Shown piece after piece: positions 1 to 8,245 of a stretch of DNA of 64,000 nucleotides. This DNA is from JBIOHP01 sp044449065 (GTDB taxonomy: Bacteria; Bacteroidota; Ignavibacteria; UBA10030; SZUA-254), in the NCBI GenBank assembly GCA_044449065.1, contig JBIOHP010000003.1:1-64000 (forward strand), in the 5' to 3' direction. The notes under the pieces are model-generated. The model was not told the DNA's origin. It made no database searches and saw only the letters and a program-made list of their open reading frames with translations. Numbering within the stretch: the first letter of the stretch is position 1; every line of letters starts with the position of its first letter. Position numbers and translations under genes: made by a program.

Positions 1-2
1 AA

Positions 3-79
3 TGGCGACCCCGGAGGGAGTCGAACCCCCAACCCTCAGATCCGAAGTCTGATGCTCTATCCAGTTGAGCTATGGGCGC
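3..79 (-). tRNA. tRNA-Arg (anticodon TCG)
   Basis: Read on the minus strand this folds as a 77-nt tRNA with encoded CCA at 3-5. The D arm (GCTC/GAGC), anticodon arm (TCAGA, loop CTTCGGA, TCTGA) and T arm (GGGGG, TTCGACT, CCCTC) are all well formed. The anticodon TCG decodes CGA. The acceptor stem is poor: GCGCCCA against CGGGGTC pairs only at positions 1, 4, 5 and 6, with A7-C66, G3-G70 and C2-T71 mismatched. The 3' half looks altered at positions 70, 71 and 73 compared with a usual tRNA-Arg ending. It may be functional after editing, a pseudo-tRNA or a boundary artefact. Confidence 0.8.
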
Positions 80-241
80 GTGTTGATGTTGAGCATCCAG
101 CTTCATAAATGAAGGAGGAATGATCGGCGCTGAATGCAACATTGATATTTGGATAGGTATAAGGTACTAAAGTTTTGGGGGAAATTCAAAACTGGTGGTG
201 CGGGGGTGATTGAAAACTTTTCCGCCGTTTATTCCATCCCG

Positions 242-646
242 TTATCTTGCTTCCGGCAGAGTATAAGTAAACTTGTAGGAGTGCTTGCCGCCTTCTATTA
301 TAATATCCATACTACCCGAAAGTCCGGTGAGTTGGTCAGTGCCGGAATCAGGGACTACGGTAACGCTTAATTGCGGAGTCCCGCGGTTCATGATTCCGCT
401 GTGTTGCAACACAAAACTTCCCGCCAGACCCTTGAGCGTTCCGCTGACTCGCTCAATCGCAATATAACCGGCTGAGGTTTTAATTGATGTTGTGGCGCTA
501 AGCATTTGTCCTTTGCCTGTAGCATCCATATCTCCGTGATACTGTTTGTCGACCAGCATTCTGCCTATGGAGGGATCTTGATTTATTTCATCAGGAGCCG
601 CGAGAGTTAGTTTTACATCGAATGGTCCGGTTATTGTGTTCTTCAC
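242..646 (-). CDS. DUF3224 domain protein
   Basis: A 134-residue protein that matches the DUF3224 family along its whole length: DKQYHGDMDATGKGQML near residue 34, GYIAIERVSGTLKG near 60, SFVLQHSGIMNRG near 77 and QLSVTVVPDSGT near 92. The family is predicted to form a small beta-barrel like that of allene oxide cyclase or dirigent proteins, and its function is unknown. There is no signal peptide, so it is probably cytosolic. The only usable start in this frame is a GTG at 646 with no strong ribosome binding site. It stands alone between the tRNA and the HEAT-repeat operon. Confidence 0.8.
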   Translation of the reverse strand: MKNTITGPFDVKLTLAAPDEINQDPSIGRMLVDKQYHGDMDATGKGQMLSATTSIKTSAGYIAIERVSGTLKGLAGSFVLQHSGIMNRGTPQLSVTVVPDSGTDQLTGLSGSMDIIIEGGKHSYKFTYTLPEAR

Positions 647-819
647 AGTTGATGCTTTCTCTCGTTCATGGGTAATTGTTGTTTCAACGAAGTATAGCGT
701 TTTTTAATTTAAGATTCAACAGTCGTACTCGGAAGTTACAACTTATAATAATAGTTATTGAAAATATTATTATGGTAACTAAACTGGAATTATATCAGTT
801 TGGGGTTATAGTTCGAACT

Positions 820-860
820 CCCCTTCCCGTCACAAAAGAATGTATCGTGACAGGAAGGGG
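820..860. other. Long perfect-type hairpin
   Basis: Arms at 820-833 (CCCCTTCCCGTCAC) and 847-860 (GTGACAGGAAGGGG) pair at 13 of 14 positions around a 13-nt loop. It lies about 80 bp past the stop of the sigma/HEAT operon, in a 296-bp gap that otherwise shows no gene. Neither strand has a T-tract after it, so it is not a standard intrinsic terminator. It could stabilise the operon's 3' end, be a Rho-associated end, or be a small repeat element. Confidence 0.6.
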
Positions 861-942
861 TGGTCAAAAGAAAAGTGAGAAAAACATGAACACACGTTGT
901 TGACGATCAGAAGTTCACATGAACGCTCGCGTGAAAAGTTCT

Positions 943-2094
943 TTAGTTATGGATGATCTCAATTAGCGCATCAAGCGCGCGCTTATCCTCCGATTGACCG
1001 AGCCAGAATATAGCCGACTTGCGGACTTCAGGATTGGCGTGTGTTTTTGCTATCTTTATTAACGGTTCAACGCCTTCGTTATCGGAAAGCTGGGTGAGAG
1101 CGAACACGGCATTTTTCTGAATTTCTTCATTGTCGTTATCGTTTGCGATTTCTTCAATGGTAGCAGTCGCTTTCTTTGACGCTTTCTGCGCGAGCCAGAA
1201 CATCGCCTTCTTACGCATCTCCTCGTCTTTCCCTGTGCGCGCTAATGAAATAAGCGTCTCTGTGCTTTTATCGCTATGCATTTGGCTGATGGCAAAAACA
1301 GCGCTCTCCATCACCTCATCCGATTCGTCGTTCGTTGCCGTTTCAGTGAGAACGTCCAATGCTTCATCGGAGTCCAATTGCCCAAGCCAGAATGCGGCGT
1401 CTTTCCTTACCTCGGTTCTGTTTCCTTCTTTCAATATTCTGCTTAAAAACGTTATAGCAATCTTTGTTGGGGGATGCAATCCAACGACGGATATTATCTT
1501 CTTTTGAATTTCTTCCGGTTGATGCTGATCGTATTCGGATTGCAAAAATCCGATACTGGCGGAGTCATCTGCTTCTCCGAGCCAAAGAACCGTTTCATCG
1601 TTCAGATCGACATAGAGCGAAAGGTTGCTTGTCTTCATGTCGGTGATCAATTCACTTCCTTTCTTCGAATGATCTACCTCAAAGAGCACGCCGATATCCT
1701 TTACGATTTCTTGTTCGCTATTGTTGCTGTTATCACATCTCGTAATATTTCCCGACATGGTTTCATGATGCCCCATGTTGAGTATGGGCTTTTCTTTGAA
1801 ACAAGGTTGCAGGCCTAAAATTTCGCACAACGCCGGTTTATTTCTTCGTTCATCGGAATAAAAACTTCCGGTAAATGAATTTCTTGCCATAAATTTTTTG
1901 AAGCTGTACCCGATCCAGTACGGCTGGCTCAATCCGCGTTTTCCAGCTTCAGCAATCGCCCATTTCCAACGTTGATCCAAAGATTCGTCCGTCTTCGGAT
2001 AATGGATAACGGTTTGCGTATGGAGCGATGTTCCATAGAACATGAAACAAAAAACAAGAATAAAGAACCTCGAAATACACTGATGCGTTTTCAT
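943..2094 (-). CDS. Exported HEAT-repeat protein
   Basis: A 383-residue protein with an N-terminal signal peptide (residues 1-27, hydrophobic stretch FFILVFCFMFYGTSL). Residues 30-200 form a region I do not recognise; it contains the charged, Cys-containing segment GHHETMSGNITRCDN. Residues 205-383 are about six HEAT repeats of about 31 residues with the recurring pattern VRKSAIFWLGQ. HEAT solenoids bind proteins, so this is probably a periplasmic scaffold. The ATG at 2094 has a GGA-type ribosome binding site that lies inside the end of the upstream HEAT gene, 3 bp away, which indicates co-translation. It is the last gene of the ECF sigma operon. Confidence 0.88.
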   Translation of the reverse strand: MKTHQCISRFFILVFCFMFYGTSLHTQTVIHYPKTDESLDQRWKWAIAEAGKRGLSQPYWIGYSFKKFMARNSFTGSFYSDERRNKPALCEILGLQPCFKEKPILNMGHHETMSGNITRCDNSNNSEQEIVKDIGVLFEVDHSKKGSELITDMKTSNLSLYVDLNDETVLWLGEADDSASIGFLQSEYDQHQPEEIQKKIISVVGLHPPTKIAITFLSRILKEGNRTEVRKDAAFWLGQLDSDEALDVLTETATNDESDEVMESAVFAISQMHSDKSTETLISLARTGKDEEMRKKAMFWLAQKASKKATATIEEIANDNDNEEIQKNAVFALTQLSDNEGVEPLIKIAKTHANPEVRKSAIFWLGQSEDKRALDALIEIIHN

Positions 2095-2097
2095 ATG

Positions 2098-3729
2098 TTA
2101 TTCCTTCGGTTTGTATTCAAGAATTTCCAATAATGCGGCGTGCGCTTTTTCTGTTCCGATTTGTCCGAGCGCGTTCACGGCAGCGCTGCGTAATTTTTTA
2201 TTCGATCCTTTCTTCGCGACCTCGGCAAGAGCTGGAACGGCGTCATCATTCCCTGAATTACCCAGCGTGTAGATCGCGGTAATTTGCAGCTCGGGGTCTT
2301 TTTCTTCCCGAACGATCTTCACCAACGCATTGACAGACGCTTTCTTGTCCGCGTTCGCGATCTGGTAAATCGCCTGTTTCCGGACTTCGGGTAATGAAGA
2401 TGATTGCGCTATCTTCAGCATTAACTCCGGATCATCGCCGCCGGGGCAACTGTTTAACGCATACACGGCAGTTTTTGCTAACCTTTCATCGGTGCTCGAC
2501 ATTGCCGTCGCGACGAGAAATTCTTTCGCCGATTCTTTACCGACATTTCCTAAGGTGTATAGCGCGGCTTCCTTCGCTTCATTCCCTTTGGCATTCTTGA
2601 CGATTTCTTCCAACGCGGAGACAACCTGCTTGCCATCGATATTACCCATTGCATACGTCGCTGCTTTTTGCATTTCCTTGTCGGGATCATTTAATGCGAT
2701 ATCTTTCAAAACGGAAACGGCTACTGTATCGCCGCGGTTGCCAAGGGTATACATTGCGGCTTTCCGTATCTCCACCGATTTTGCTTCTTTAAGAATACGC
2801 TTGAGCTCGCGTGATGCTCCTTCACCTTCGGCGTTGCCAAGTGAATACGTCGCTGCTTTGGCAAGTTCATCGTCGGTTCCCATTCTCCCAATTTCACCGA
2901 GGAATGGAACGATCTCCTTCGAATCAGCATTGGCAAGGGTATAGAGCGCTGCTTTGCGGACTTCCATGTCGGCATTCGATTTCACAATTTGTTGCAAGGA
3001 GGAGATAACTTGTTTTCCTCCCTGGTTTCCCATCGCATAGATGGCGTCTTTACGGACCTTGGAACTGGCATCAGTTAACGCGATTTCATCGAGCTTTTTC
3101 GCCGCATTGGGCGATTCGATGTTCCCAAGCGCAAACACAATCTTGCTCCGCATTTTTTCACTCTGCGTATGATCATAGAGGTCAATAATCGCCGCGTACG
3201 CCTGCTCGCTTCCCATATTTCCCAGAGCGTTGAGCGCAGCGATTTTGAGGTCTTCATCGTCTTCATTCTCAATGCCTTTTAAGCTGGCTTCGTATTCCGG
3301 CTTGCCTTTTTTCGATAAATCATAGGCGATCTTTATCATGTTGGATTTGGCGTCATCGACCCACTTGCTTTTCGGATATTGCGCGATGAACGTCTTGTAA
3401 CATTCGAAGACCGATGCTTGATTCCCGCCTAACTTATCGCCGGTATAACATCGCCAGTAATGAGCGGCATCCGCATTCTTGCTTTTCGGATAACTCTTGA
3501 TGTATTCATCGAACGCCGCTTGCGCCTCGGTCCATTTTTCATCGAGAATGTATCCATACGCTTTCGAATACGCCTCTGCTGATGGATCCGATTTTTTACC
3601 GGCGTCTTTCTTTGTCGAACTTTTTTGTGCATTCGTAATAGTTATACAGAGCGCGATAAGTATAACGAGTTCAGCTATAGTCCTGATTCTGATATTGTTA
3701 TTTCGTTTTTGTGTTTGGAATATGTTCAT
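2098..3729 (-). CDS. Exported TPR-like/HEAT-repeat protein
   Basis: Predicted as 543 residues. I chose the ATG at 3729 because AGGAG lies 7 nt before it; a longer frame to 3759 would overlap the anti-sigma stop and has no such site. Residues 1-35 are a signal peptide ending near TNAQ. Residues 45-140 resemble a BamD/YbgF-type TPR segment (DEKWTEAQAAFDEYIKSYP, then FIAQYPKSKWVDDAKS). From about 145 to the end there are about a dozen HEAT repeats with the core VRKAALYTLANA. Probably a periplasmic or outer-membrane-associated scaffold controlled by, or feeding into, the sigma/anti-sigma pair upstream. The function is inferred from architecture only. Confidence 0.9.
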   Translation of the reverse strand: MNIFQTQKRNNNIRIRTIAELVILIALCITITNAQKSSTKKDAGKKSDPSAEAYSKAYGYILDEKWTEAQAAFDEYIKSYPKSKNADAAHYWRCYTGDKLGGNQASVFECYKTFIAQYPKSKWVDDAKSNMIKIAYDLSKKGKPEYEASLKGIENEDDEDLKIAALNALGNMGSEQAYAAIIDLYDHTQSEKMRSKIVFALGNIESPNAAKKLDEIALTDASSKVRKDAIYAMGNQGGKQVISSLQQIVKSNADMEVRKAALYTLANADSKEIVPFLGEIGRMGTDDELAKAATYSLGNAEGEGASRELKRILKEAKSVEIRKAAMYTLGNRGDTVAVSVLKDIALNDPDKEMQKAATYAMGNIDGKQVVSALEEIVKNAKGNEAKEAALYTLGNVGKESAKEFLVATAMSSTDERLAKTAVYALNSCPGGDDPELMLKIAQSSSLPEVRKQAIYQIANADKKASVNALVKIVREEKDPELQITAIYTLGNSGNDDAVPALAEVAKKGSNKKLRSAAVNALGQIGTEKAHAALLEILEYKPKE

Positions 3730-3755
3730 TTTATGATCTCCTGTTCTCATCCAAT

Positions 3756-4589
3756 TCAAGATTTTTGATCGTTCTTTGCGGGCCGATCATGTCCCGGTAT
3801 CCGGGTTCCAAGCGCACGGATTTGTTCTAAATTAATTTTCAGTAAAATTGATTTCTTATCAACGCCCTCTTTCACAAGCTCGACAAGGGGAACGCCGGTC
3901 TCATTGCTGTAGTTTGCTAATTGCATCAGGACAACCTCCAGGTCGCCGATGAGCTGCCTGACCTGTTCCTGGGATGGTTTTTTCAGCGCGGTCTTAAGAT
4001 AGTTCGCCTGTTGAATCAGCTCGCGGGAGATTTTCTGCTGCCGGTCATAATTTGTCGGAGCCGGTTCCTCTGTCGGTGAATTGATGACGCCAAGGAGCAC
4101 TACTCTCGACCGGTCGAGATAGTCGTTCACCTTACGGTCGATGGCGGTATCGGCGGCACTATTGGTGTTTTTGTTCACTTCGGCATTTCCGCTATACGTT
4201 GGTTGGTTCTGGTTGTAGGGTCCTTTTGTAAAAATTGTCCTTCCGAGGTACACACCGAGAGCTAATATAATCATGGCAGCGATGCCGTATGCCCATGCCG
4301 GTAGGGGACGGAAGAAAATTATCTTTCCGTCGGTGGGTGCCGTATGAACATCTTCCTTCTTCTGTGCGATCTTCGGTTTAAGAGTTTGCCAGTAGTCTGC
4401 CATGAATTTTTCATCCGGCTCGATTTGAGTCCGCGTATTCATCAATCGCAATGTCCGGACCATCTTATCGTATGCCGAAGCACATGCTGCGCACGCGGCG
4501 AGATGATTCTCGAACGCGGAGCGGTCTCCAGTATTCAATTCCTTGTAGTACGCTTCCACAAATAAATTTTTACATTCCCGACAGTTCAT
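3756..4589 (-). CDS. Zinc-finger anti-sigma factor
   Basis: A 277-residue single-pass membrane protein. The N-terminus carries the zf-HC2 anti-sigma motif, with C3 and C6 followed by H29-x3-C33-x2-C36. A transmembrane helix lies at about 97-116 (PAWAYGIAAMIILALG). The C-terminal 160 residues are periplasmic, helical and rich in Gln and Leu. Members of this family hold an ECF sigma factor inactive at the membrane until a signal arrives. Its start codon overlaps the sigma stop by 4 bp (ATGA), the usual arrangement for a cognate pair. The two HEAT-repeat genes follow directly and are candidate sensor partners. Confidence 0.92.
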   Translation of the reverse strand: MNCRECKNLFVEAYYKELNTGDRSAFENHLAACAACASAYDKMVRTLRLMNTRTQIEPDEKFMADYWQTLKPKIAQKKEDVHTAPTDGKIIFFRPLPAWAYGIAAMIILALGVYLGRTIFTKGPYNQNQPTYSGNAEVNKNTNSAADTAIDRKVNDYLDRSRVVLLGVINSPTEEPAPTNYDRQQKISRELIQQANYLKTALKKPSQEQVRQLIGDLEVVLMQLANYSNETGVPLVELVKEGVDKKSILLKINLEQIRALGTRIPGHDRPAKNDQKS

Positions 4590-5176
4590 AATTGTTCATC
4601 CATTCCGAGTTCTTTGCGATAAAACGAAAGCTCTTGTTGTAAATGTTGTATTGCCCTGAAGAGATACGATTTAACCGTACCCTCAGCGATTTCTAATGTT
4701 TGGGCAATTTGTTTCAATGAAAAATCGTGATAGTGGCGAAGGACGAAAACCGACCGCTCTTGCCGTGAAAGCGTATTCAACGCCGATTCGATGTGTTGTT
4801 GAATCATGCTCGATTCCGCTTTCCGGTCAGGAGTGATGGGATTGTGAGAATGAGCCGATCCTGTCGGCGGCTCGTTATTTTCACTATCATAGGGAATTTC
4901 CGCCGATCGACTTGAAGTTGATCTGCCATGATCCATGCACGTATTTACGGTTATCCGGTACAGCCATGTATTCCATTTTGCATCTCCACGAAAATTTATA
5001 AGTGAACGGTACGCTTTGACAAAGACATCCTGCGACAGATCTTCCGCATCGTGGCGGTTGCCTGTCAGATTGTAAGCAAGCCCGAACACCATACGTTTGG
5101 ATCCTTCGACGAGCTCACGGAATGCTTGCATATCGCCGCGCTTTGCGCGATCGATCAGCAGTTGTTCTTCCAGCAC
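4586..5176 (-). CDS. ECF RNA polymerase sigma factor (SigW/RpoE type)
   Basis: A 196-residue sigma-70 family factor. Region 2 spans about residues 10-85 (GNRHDAEDLSQDVFVKAYRS, then WNTWLYRITVNTCMDHGR). A variable linker of about 40 residues follows. Region 4 spans about 130-185 (LSRQERSVFVLRHYHDFSLK and IAEGTVKSYLFRA), which is the -35 binding helix-turn-helix. Regions 1 and 3 are missing, as in all ECF factors. The start is the GTG at 5176; no ATG lies in frame before an upstream stop. It heads the operon with its anti-sigma factor and two HEAT proteins, and ECF operons commonly regulate themselves. Confidence 0.93.
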   Translation of the reverse strand: MLEEQLLIDRAKRGDMQAFRELVEGSKRMVFGLAYNLTGNRHDAEDLSQDVFVKAYRSLINFRGDAKWNTWLYRITVNTCMDHGRSTSSRSAEIPYDSENNEPPTGSAHSHNPITPDRKAESSMIQQHIESALNTLSRQERSVFVLRHYHDFSLKQIAQTLEIAEGTVKSYLFRAIQHLQQELSFYRKELGMDEQL

Positions 5177-5453
5177 TTCATATCCATTTCTACTTCATAA
5201 GACGGGATTCCGGAATAAAAGGTTTACGTGAATATACGGGTATTTTGGGAGATTATTGGGTTAATTTACTCTCGAAATGAATCGAAAATGGCTTGACTCT
5301 CAGAGTGCGTTTCGCTAATTTTCGGTGCCGTTATCAAGGCGGTGATTTCCTTCTTGGAAAAGGGGGAAACATATTTTTTCTGATATTGGTTAAATATTAA
5401 CCGGCGGAAATAAAACCTATGGATTTCAGAAACGTATCTAATACCGATAAAAC

Positions 5454-6671
5454 ATGAATACTCAGTCAGTAACTCCGAAACGTCTCGCTCTCTTTTTCGA
5501 CGGGACATGGAATGAACCCGAGAACAACACAAATGTGTGGCGCTCGAAGCTGATGCTTGCGGACCGGAGCGGTGACGGTTTGATTCAGAAAGCGTTCTAT
5601 GACGAGGGCGTCGGCACTCATTGGTGGGATGCACTCACAGGGGGAGCGTTTGGCGCGGGATTATCCGCCAACATCCGGCAGGGGTATCGCTGGTTGATGG
5701 AGAATTATGATCCCGGCGATGAAATATTTGTCTTTGGATTCAGCCGGGGCGCTTTTACCGCCCGTAGTCTCGTGGGCTTAATTGCAAAATGCGGTTTGTT
5801 GAAACCCGAAGCGCCGATGTCGTTCGCGCAGGCGTTTGACCGGTACAAGAAGGGAAAAGATGCCCTGCCGATCTACACCTTGAAATATCTGGAGAACATG
5901 GGAGAGCAGAAGTTTAGTTTTGAAGAGGAAGTCCTCCTCAAACATTCATACTATCACCGCGATCTGATAAAATTGGTCGGCGTGTGGGATACTGTCGGAT
6001 CGATCGGTGTTCCATTCGGCGACATTAAAGGAATCAGCAGCAGGACGCTGCAATTCCACGATACGCATCTCAGCAAAGTTGCGCAGCATTCGTATCAGGC
6101 GCTCGCGCTCGATGAATTTCGCAAGCCGTACTGGGCGATTCTCTGGACAAGGTTTATCCCCGACATACCTGATCCGGTACGTCAATCGTTGGAAGAGAAC
6201 AGATTCGTGGAACAACGCTGGTTTTCCGGATCGCATTGCAATATCGGCGGCGGCTACAGGGATGATTTGATGATGCAGCGTCCCTTGGCGTGGATACAGG
6301 GGAAGGCGAACGGATGCGGATTAGCGTTTCGAAGCGAGATAACGTTGGATGAGGAAGACCTTACGTATCTGCCCCGCGATTCATATTCAGAATTTCTGTG
6401 GGGGTTATGGAAGATGCTGACGTTAGAGCGCCGCTACGTGAGATGGGTGCAACCGGAACCGGTGAAAAAGGAAAAGGGTATGGTTCGCACAGTAAATGAA
6501 AGAATTGATAAATCCGTTTTTGAGCGGTGCAAAATGCTCGCGGAATACCGACCGGCGAGTTTACAAGAATGGTCGAAACGGAAGGGCATTGATCTTGAAT
6601 CTGTCATCCAAAACCCCGATGAGTTTCCTGCATTATGGTCGCCTGTCGCCACAATAGGACTTGATAAATAG
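5454..6671 (+). CDS. DUF2235 alpha/beta hydrolase (Tle1-like)
   Basis: A 405-residue protein of the DUF2235 family. The first strand is LALFFDGTWNEPENNT (residues 11-26). The nucleophile elbow GFSRG places Ser97. Asp179 in VGVWDTVGS and His261 in FSGSHCNIGG complete a plausible Ser-Asp-His triad. The family includes the T6SS phospholipase effector Tle1 and many uncharacterised cytosolic hydrolases. This protein has no signal peptide, and no T6SS, VgrG, PAAR or immunity gene is next to it, so an effector role is not supported. It is divergent from the sigma operon across a 277-bp region that should hold both promoters. Substrate unknown; an ester or lipid is likely. Confidence 0.88.
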   Translation: MNTQSVTPKRLALFFDGTWNEPENNTNVWRSKLMLADRSGDGLIQKAFYDEGVGTHWWDALTGGAFGAGLSANIRQGYRWLMENYDPGDEIFVFGFSRGAFTARSLVGLIAKCGLLKPEAPMSFAQAFDRYKKGKDALPIYTLKYLENMGEQKFSFEEEVLLKHSYYHRDLIKLVGVWDTVGSIGVPFGDIKGISSRTLQFHDTHLSKVAQHSYQALALDEFRKPYWAILWTRFIPDIPDPVRQSLEENRFVEQRWFSGSHCNIGGGYRDDLMMQRPLAWIQGKANGCGLAFRSEITLDEEDLTYLPRDSYSEFLWGLWKMLTLERRYVRWVQPEPVKKEKGMVRTVNERIDKSVFERCKMLAEYRPASLQEWSKRKGIDLESVIQNPDEFPALWSPVATIGLDK

Positions 6672-6881
6672 AATTGCTGCCTTTATATTGATCTGAAGCG
6701 AAAGGGGCGGCTGTTACTGCCTTACTCCTTATCCCTATCCTAAAATTTCACCAATAACATTTTCCGCATCTGCGAAAAATATTTTGGTGGATCGCTTTTG
6801 GTTAGGCGAATTAATTGAAATATGGCAGGAAGAGCAGCATGCCAGCAGTGTTGTTGCCCTCTTCGTGCGGTGATACATCAC

Positions 6882-6912
6882 CCCGGTCTCCTCTGACCAC
6901 GAGGGGACCGGG
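6882..6912 (-). terminator. GC-rich hairpin after the DUF4920 gene
   Basis: A 12-bp stem (6882-6893 with 6901-6912, one G-T wobble) closes a 7-nt loop. It begins 12 bp past the stop of the DUF4920 gene on the minus strand. There is no T-run, so a transcription-end or mRNA-stabilising role is inferred from position and stability only. The rest of the 6672-6924 gap shows nothing else recognisable. Confidence 0.45.
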
Positions 6913-6924
6913 ATGAACAATAAA

Positions 6925-7389
6925 TTATTTCAGGATTGCTCCTTCACCCTGGATCGTAATAACTGTTTTGGGACCTGTAACGCTGGTGCTATCGAATGCC
7001 TTGCCGGTTTCTTCCGCTTCGTGTTTTTTAACCGTCATGAGGTCCTCTTTGGAGAGGTCCGCGATGGTGATTTTCCCCTGCGCTTTTGCTATTTTACCTT
7101 TGGAATCTTTCGGGAAGACAATTACTCCGTCTTCGACCTTGAATTTGATAGATTCGCCGCCCTCTTTTTCAGCGATATTAATCCAGCATCCCATTTTTTG
7201 GCAGACGTCGGTGACCGTGCCCTCGATCATCACACGTTTGCCGTCATACTTTTTTGGATCGCTGAGAATCGAGGAGATGGATGTCGCTTTTTTTACGGTT
7301 ATCTTTTTGCCGTACTTCTTACCTTCGGCTGCAAAGAGGAGAGTGGCAGCGAACAGGAGTATCAAGATAAAGAAAAATTTAGTTTTCAT
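6925..7389 (-). CDS. DUF4920 exported protein
   Basis: A 154-residue protein with a signal peptide (residues 1-20, FFFILILLFAATLLFA). The mature part has the DUF4920 pattern: an OB-fold-like core with KVMIEGTV-type spacing (KRVMIEGTVTDVCQKMGCWI near 49-68), followed by IKFKVEDGVIVFPKDSKGK. The two cysteines in CQKMGCW are typical of this family and could bind a metal or form a disulfide. Function unknown; probably periplasmic. The ATG at 7389 has AGGGA about 8 nt upstream. It is a single gene. Confidence 0.85.
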   Translation of the reverse strand: MKTKFFFILILLFAATLLFAAEGKKYGKKITVKKATSISSILSDPKKYDGKRVMIEGTVTDVCQKMGCWINIAEKEGGESIKFKVEDGVIVFPKDSKGKIAKAQGKITIADLSKEDLMTVKKHEAEETGKAFDSTSVTGPKTVITIQGEGAILK

Positions 7390-7510
7390 TGTAGATATCC
7401 CTATAGTGTTGAGTGATTAAGATGAATTACGATGATTGGTCCAACGAACAATTTTAATATACTTAATTTTGTTGAGAATATCATGATTCACGGTTACTCA
7501 CGATTTTATC

Positions 7511-7551
7511 TAAAAACAAAAAGCCCGAACTATCATTGTTTAGCCCGGGCT
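7511..7551 (-). terminator. Intrinsic terminator of the SnoaL-like gene
   Basis: On the minus strand AGCCCG (7546-7551) pairs with CGGGCT (7522-7527), and the mRNA then runs into TTTTTGTTTTT (7511-7521). It lies 25 bp past the stop of the lipoprotein gene. Confidence 0.75.
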
Positions 7552-7575
7552 GTTAAGAATTAATTTCTGAAGTGT

Positions 7576-8181
7576 TTACTTCGCTAATCCGATCTGTCTC
7601 ATATACGTTTGGTTATCCCAGAATAACGATTCCTCGATCATCACGCCGTTTTTCCAATGCCCGATTGTGCACATCGGCATATTGAATGCCTTGCCCGTCG
7701 GCGGAATGAATTTTCCGTTCCCAATCGGCATTGGCTTTGTGAATGTTCCTTCAAAGACTCCCGTTACGCAGGTCCATTCGCCGGTGTTGCTGCCGAAGCG
7801 TATGGGATGTTGTTTAATCCGTGTATCGGGTGCGTAGACAAACATCGCTTTCAAATCTTCAATATGTTTTTCGATGCCATTGGTATGGTGTCCATCGGGC
7901 CAGTTGACGACAATATCCTGCGCATGACTTTCATGGAGGCGGACCCATTCCTGGTTGCTGAAGACGGTGTAATCGAGCGTATCGAATGTCTCCAGATTTT
8001 TTTCGAGTGTTGCGTTTCCCTCAGCCATGGTTTTGAGCACGGTCTCCATCGAATCTATTTTCGCCTGCATCTCGGGAGAAGTTCCCTTACCGCCGCCTGA
8101 ACAGGAAGTTAAAAAAAATGATAGTACTCCAAGCGAGAGCGTTAAAATTATTCCAAGATACTTAACTTTTAAATTTTTCAT
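7576..8181 (-). CDS. SnoaL-like (NTF2-fold) lipoprotein
   Basis: Predicted as 201 residues. I start it at the ATG at 8181 because GGAAGGAG lies 7 nt before it; a frame to 8214 would bury that site. A lipoprotein signal ends at the lipobox FLTSC (Cys near residue 27), followed by a Ser/Gly-rich tether. The body (about 60-201) looks like a SnoaL/NTF2-like polyketide-cyclase fold: IVVNWPDGHHTNGIEKHIED, then GVFEGTFTKPMPIG and an N-x-M-P-M-C-T-I-G-H segment. This fold binds small hydrophobic ligands and is often not enzymatic. Probably anchored in the inner or outer membrane. Ligand unknown. Confidence 0.82.
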   Translation of the reverse strand: MKNLKVKYLGIILTLSLGVLSFFLTSCSGGGKGTSPEMQAKIDSMETVLKTMAEGNATLEKNLETFDTLDYTVFSNQEWVRLHESHAQDIVVNWPDGHHTNGIEKHIEDLKAMFVYAPDTRIKQHPIRFGSNTGEWTCVTGVFEGTFTKPMPIGNGKFIPPTGKAFNMPMCTIGHWKNGVMIEESLFWDNQTYMRQIGLAK

Positions 8182-8245
8182 AGTAAATCTCCTTCCGTTT
8201 TGTGTGATATTCATTTAATCTATATCGATACTCTCCCGGATGATC

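Noticed and set aside
676..903. Plus-strand 75-residue frame
   Set aside because: It reads through the long hairpin, has no ribosome binding site and no family resemblance.
5454..6671. T6SS effector module
   Set aside because: Only the DUF2235 hydrolase is present; no VgrG, PAAR, adaptor or immunity gene is nearby.
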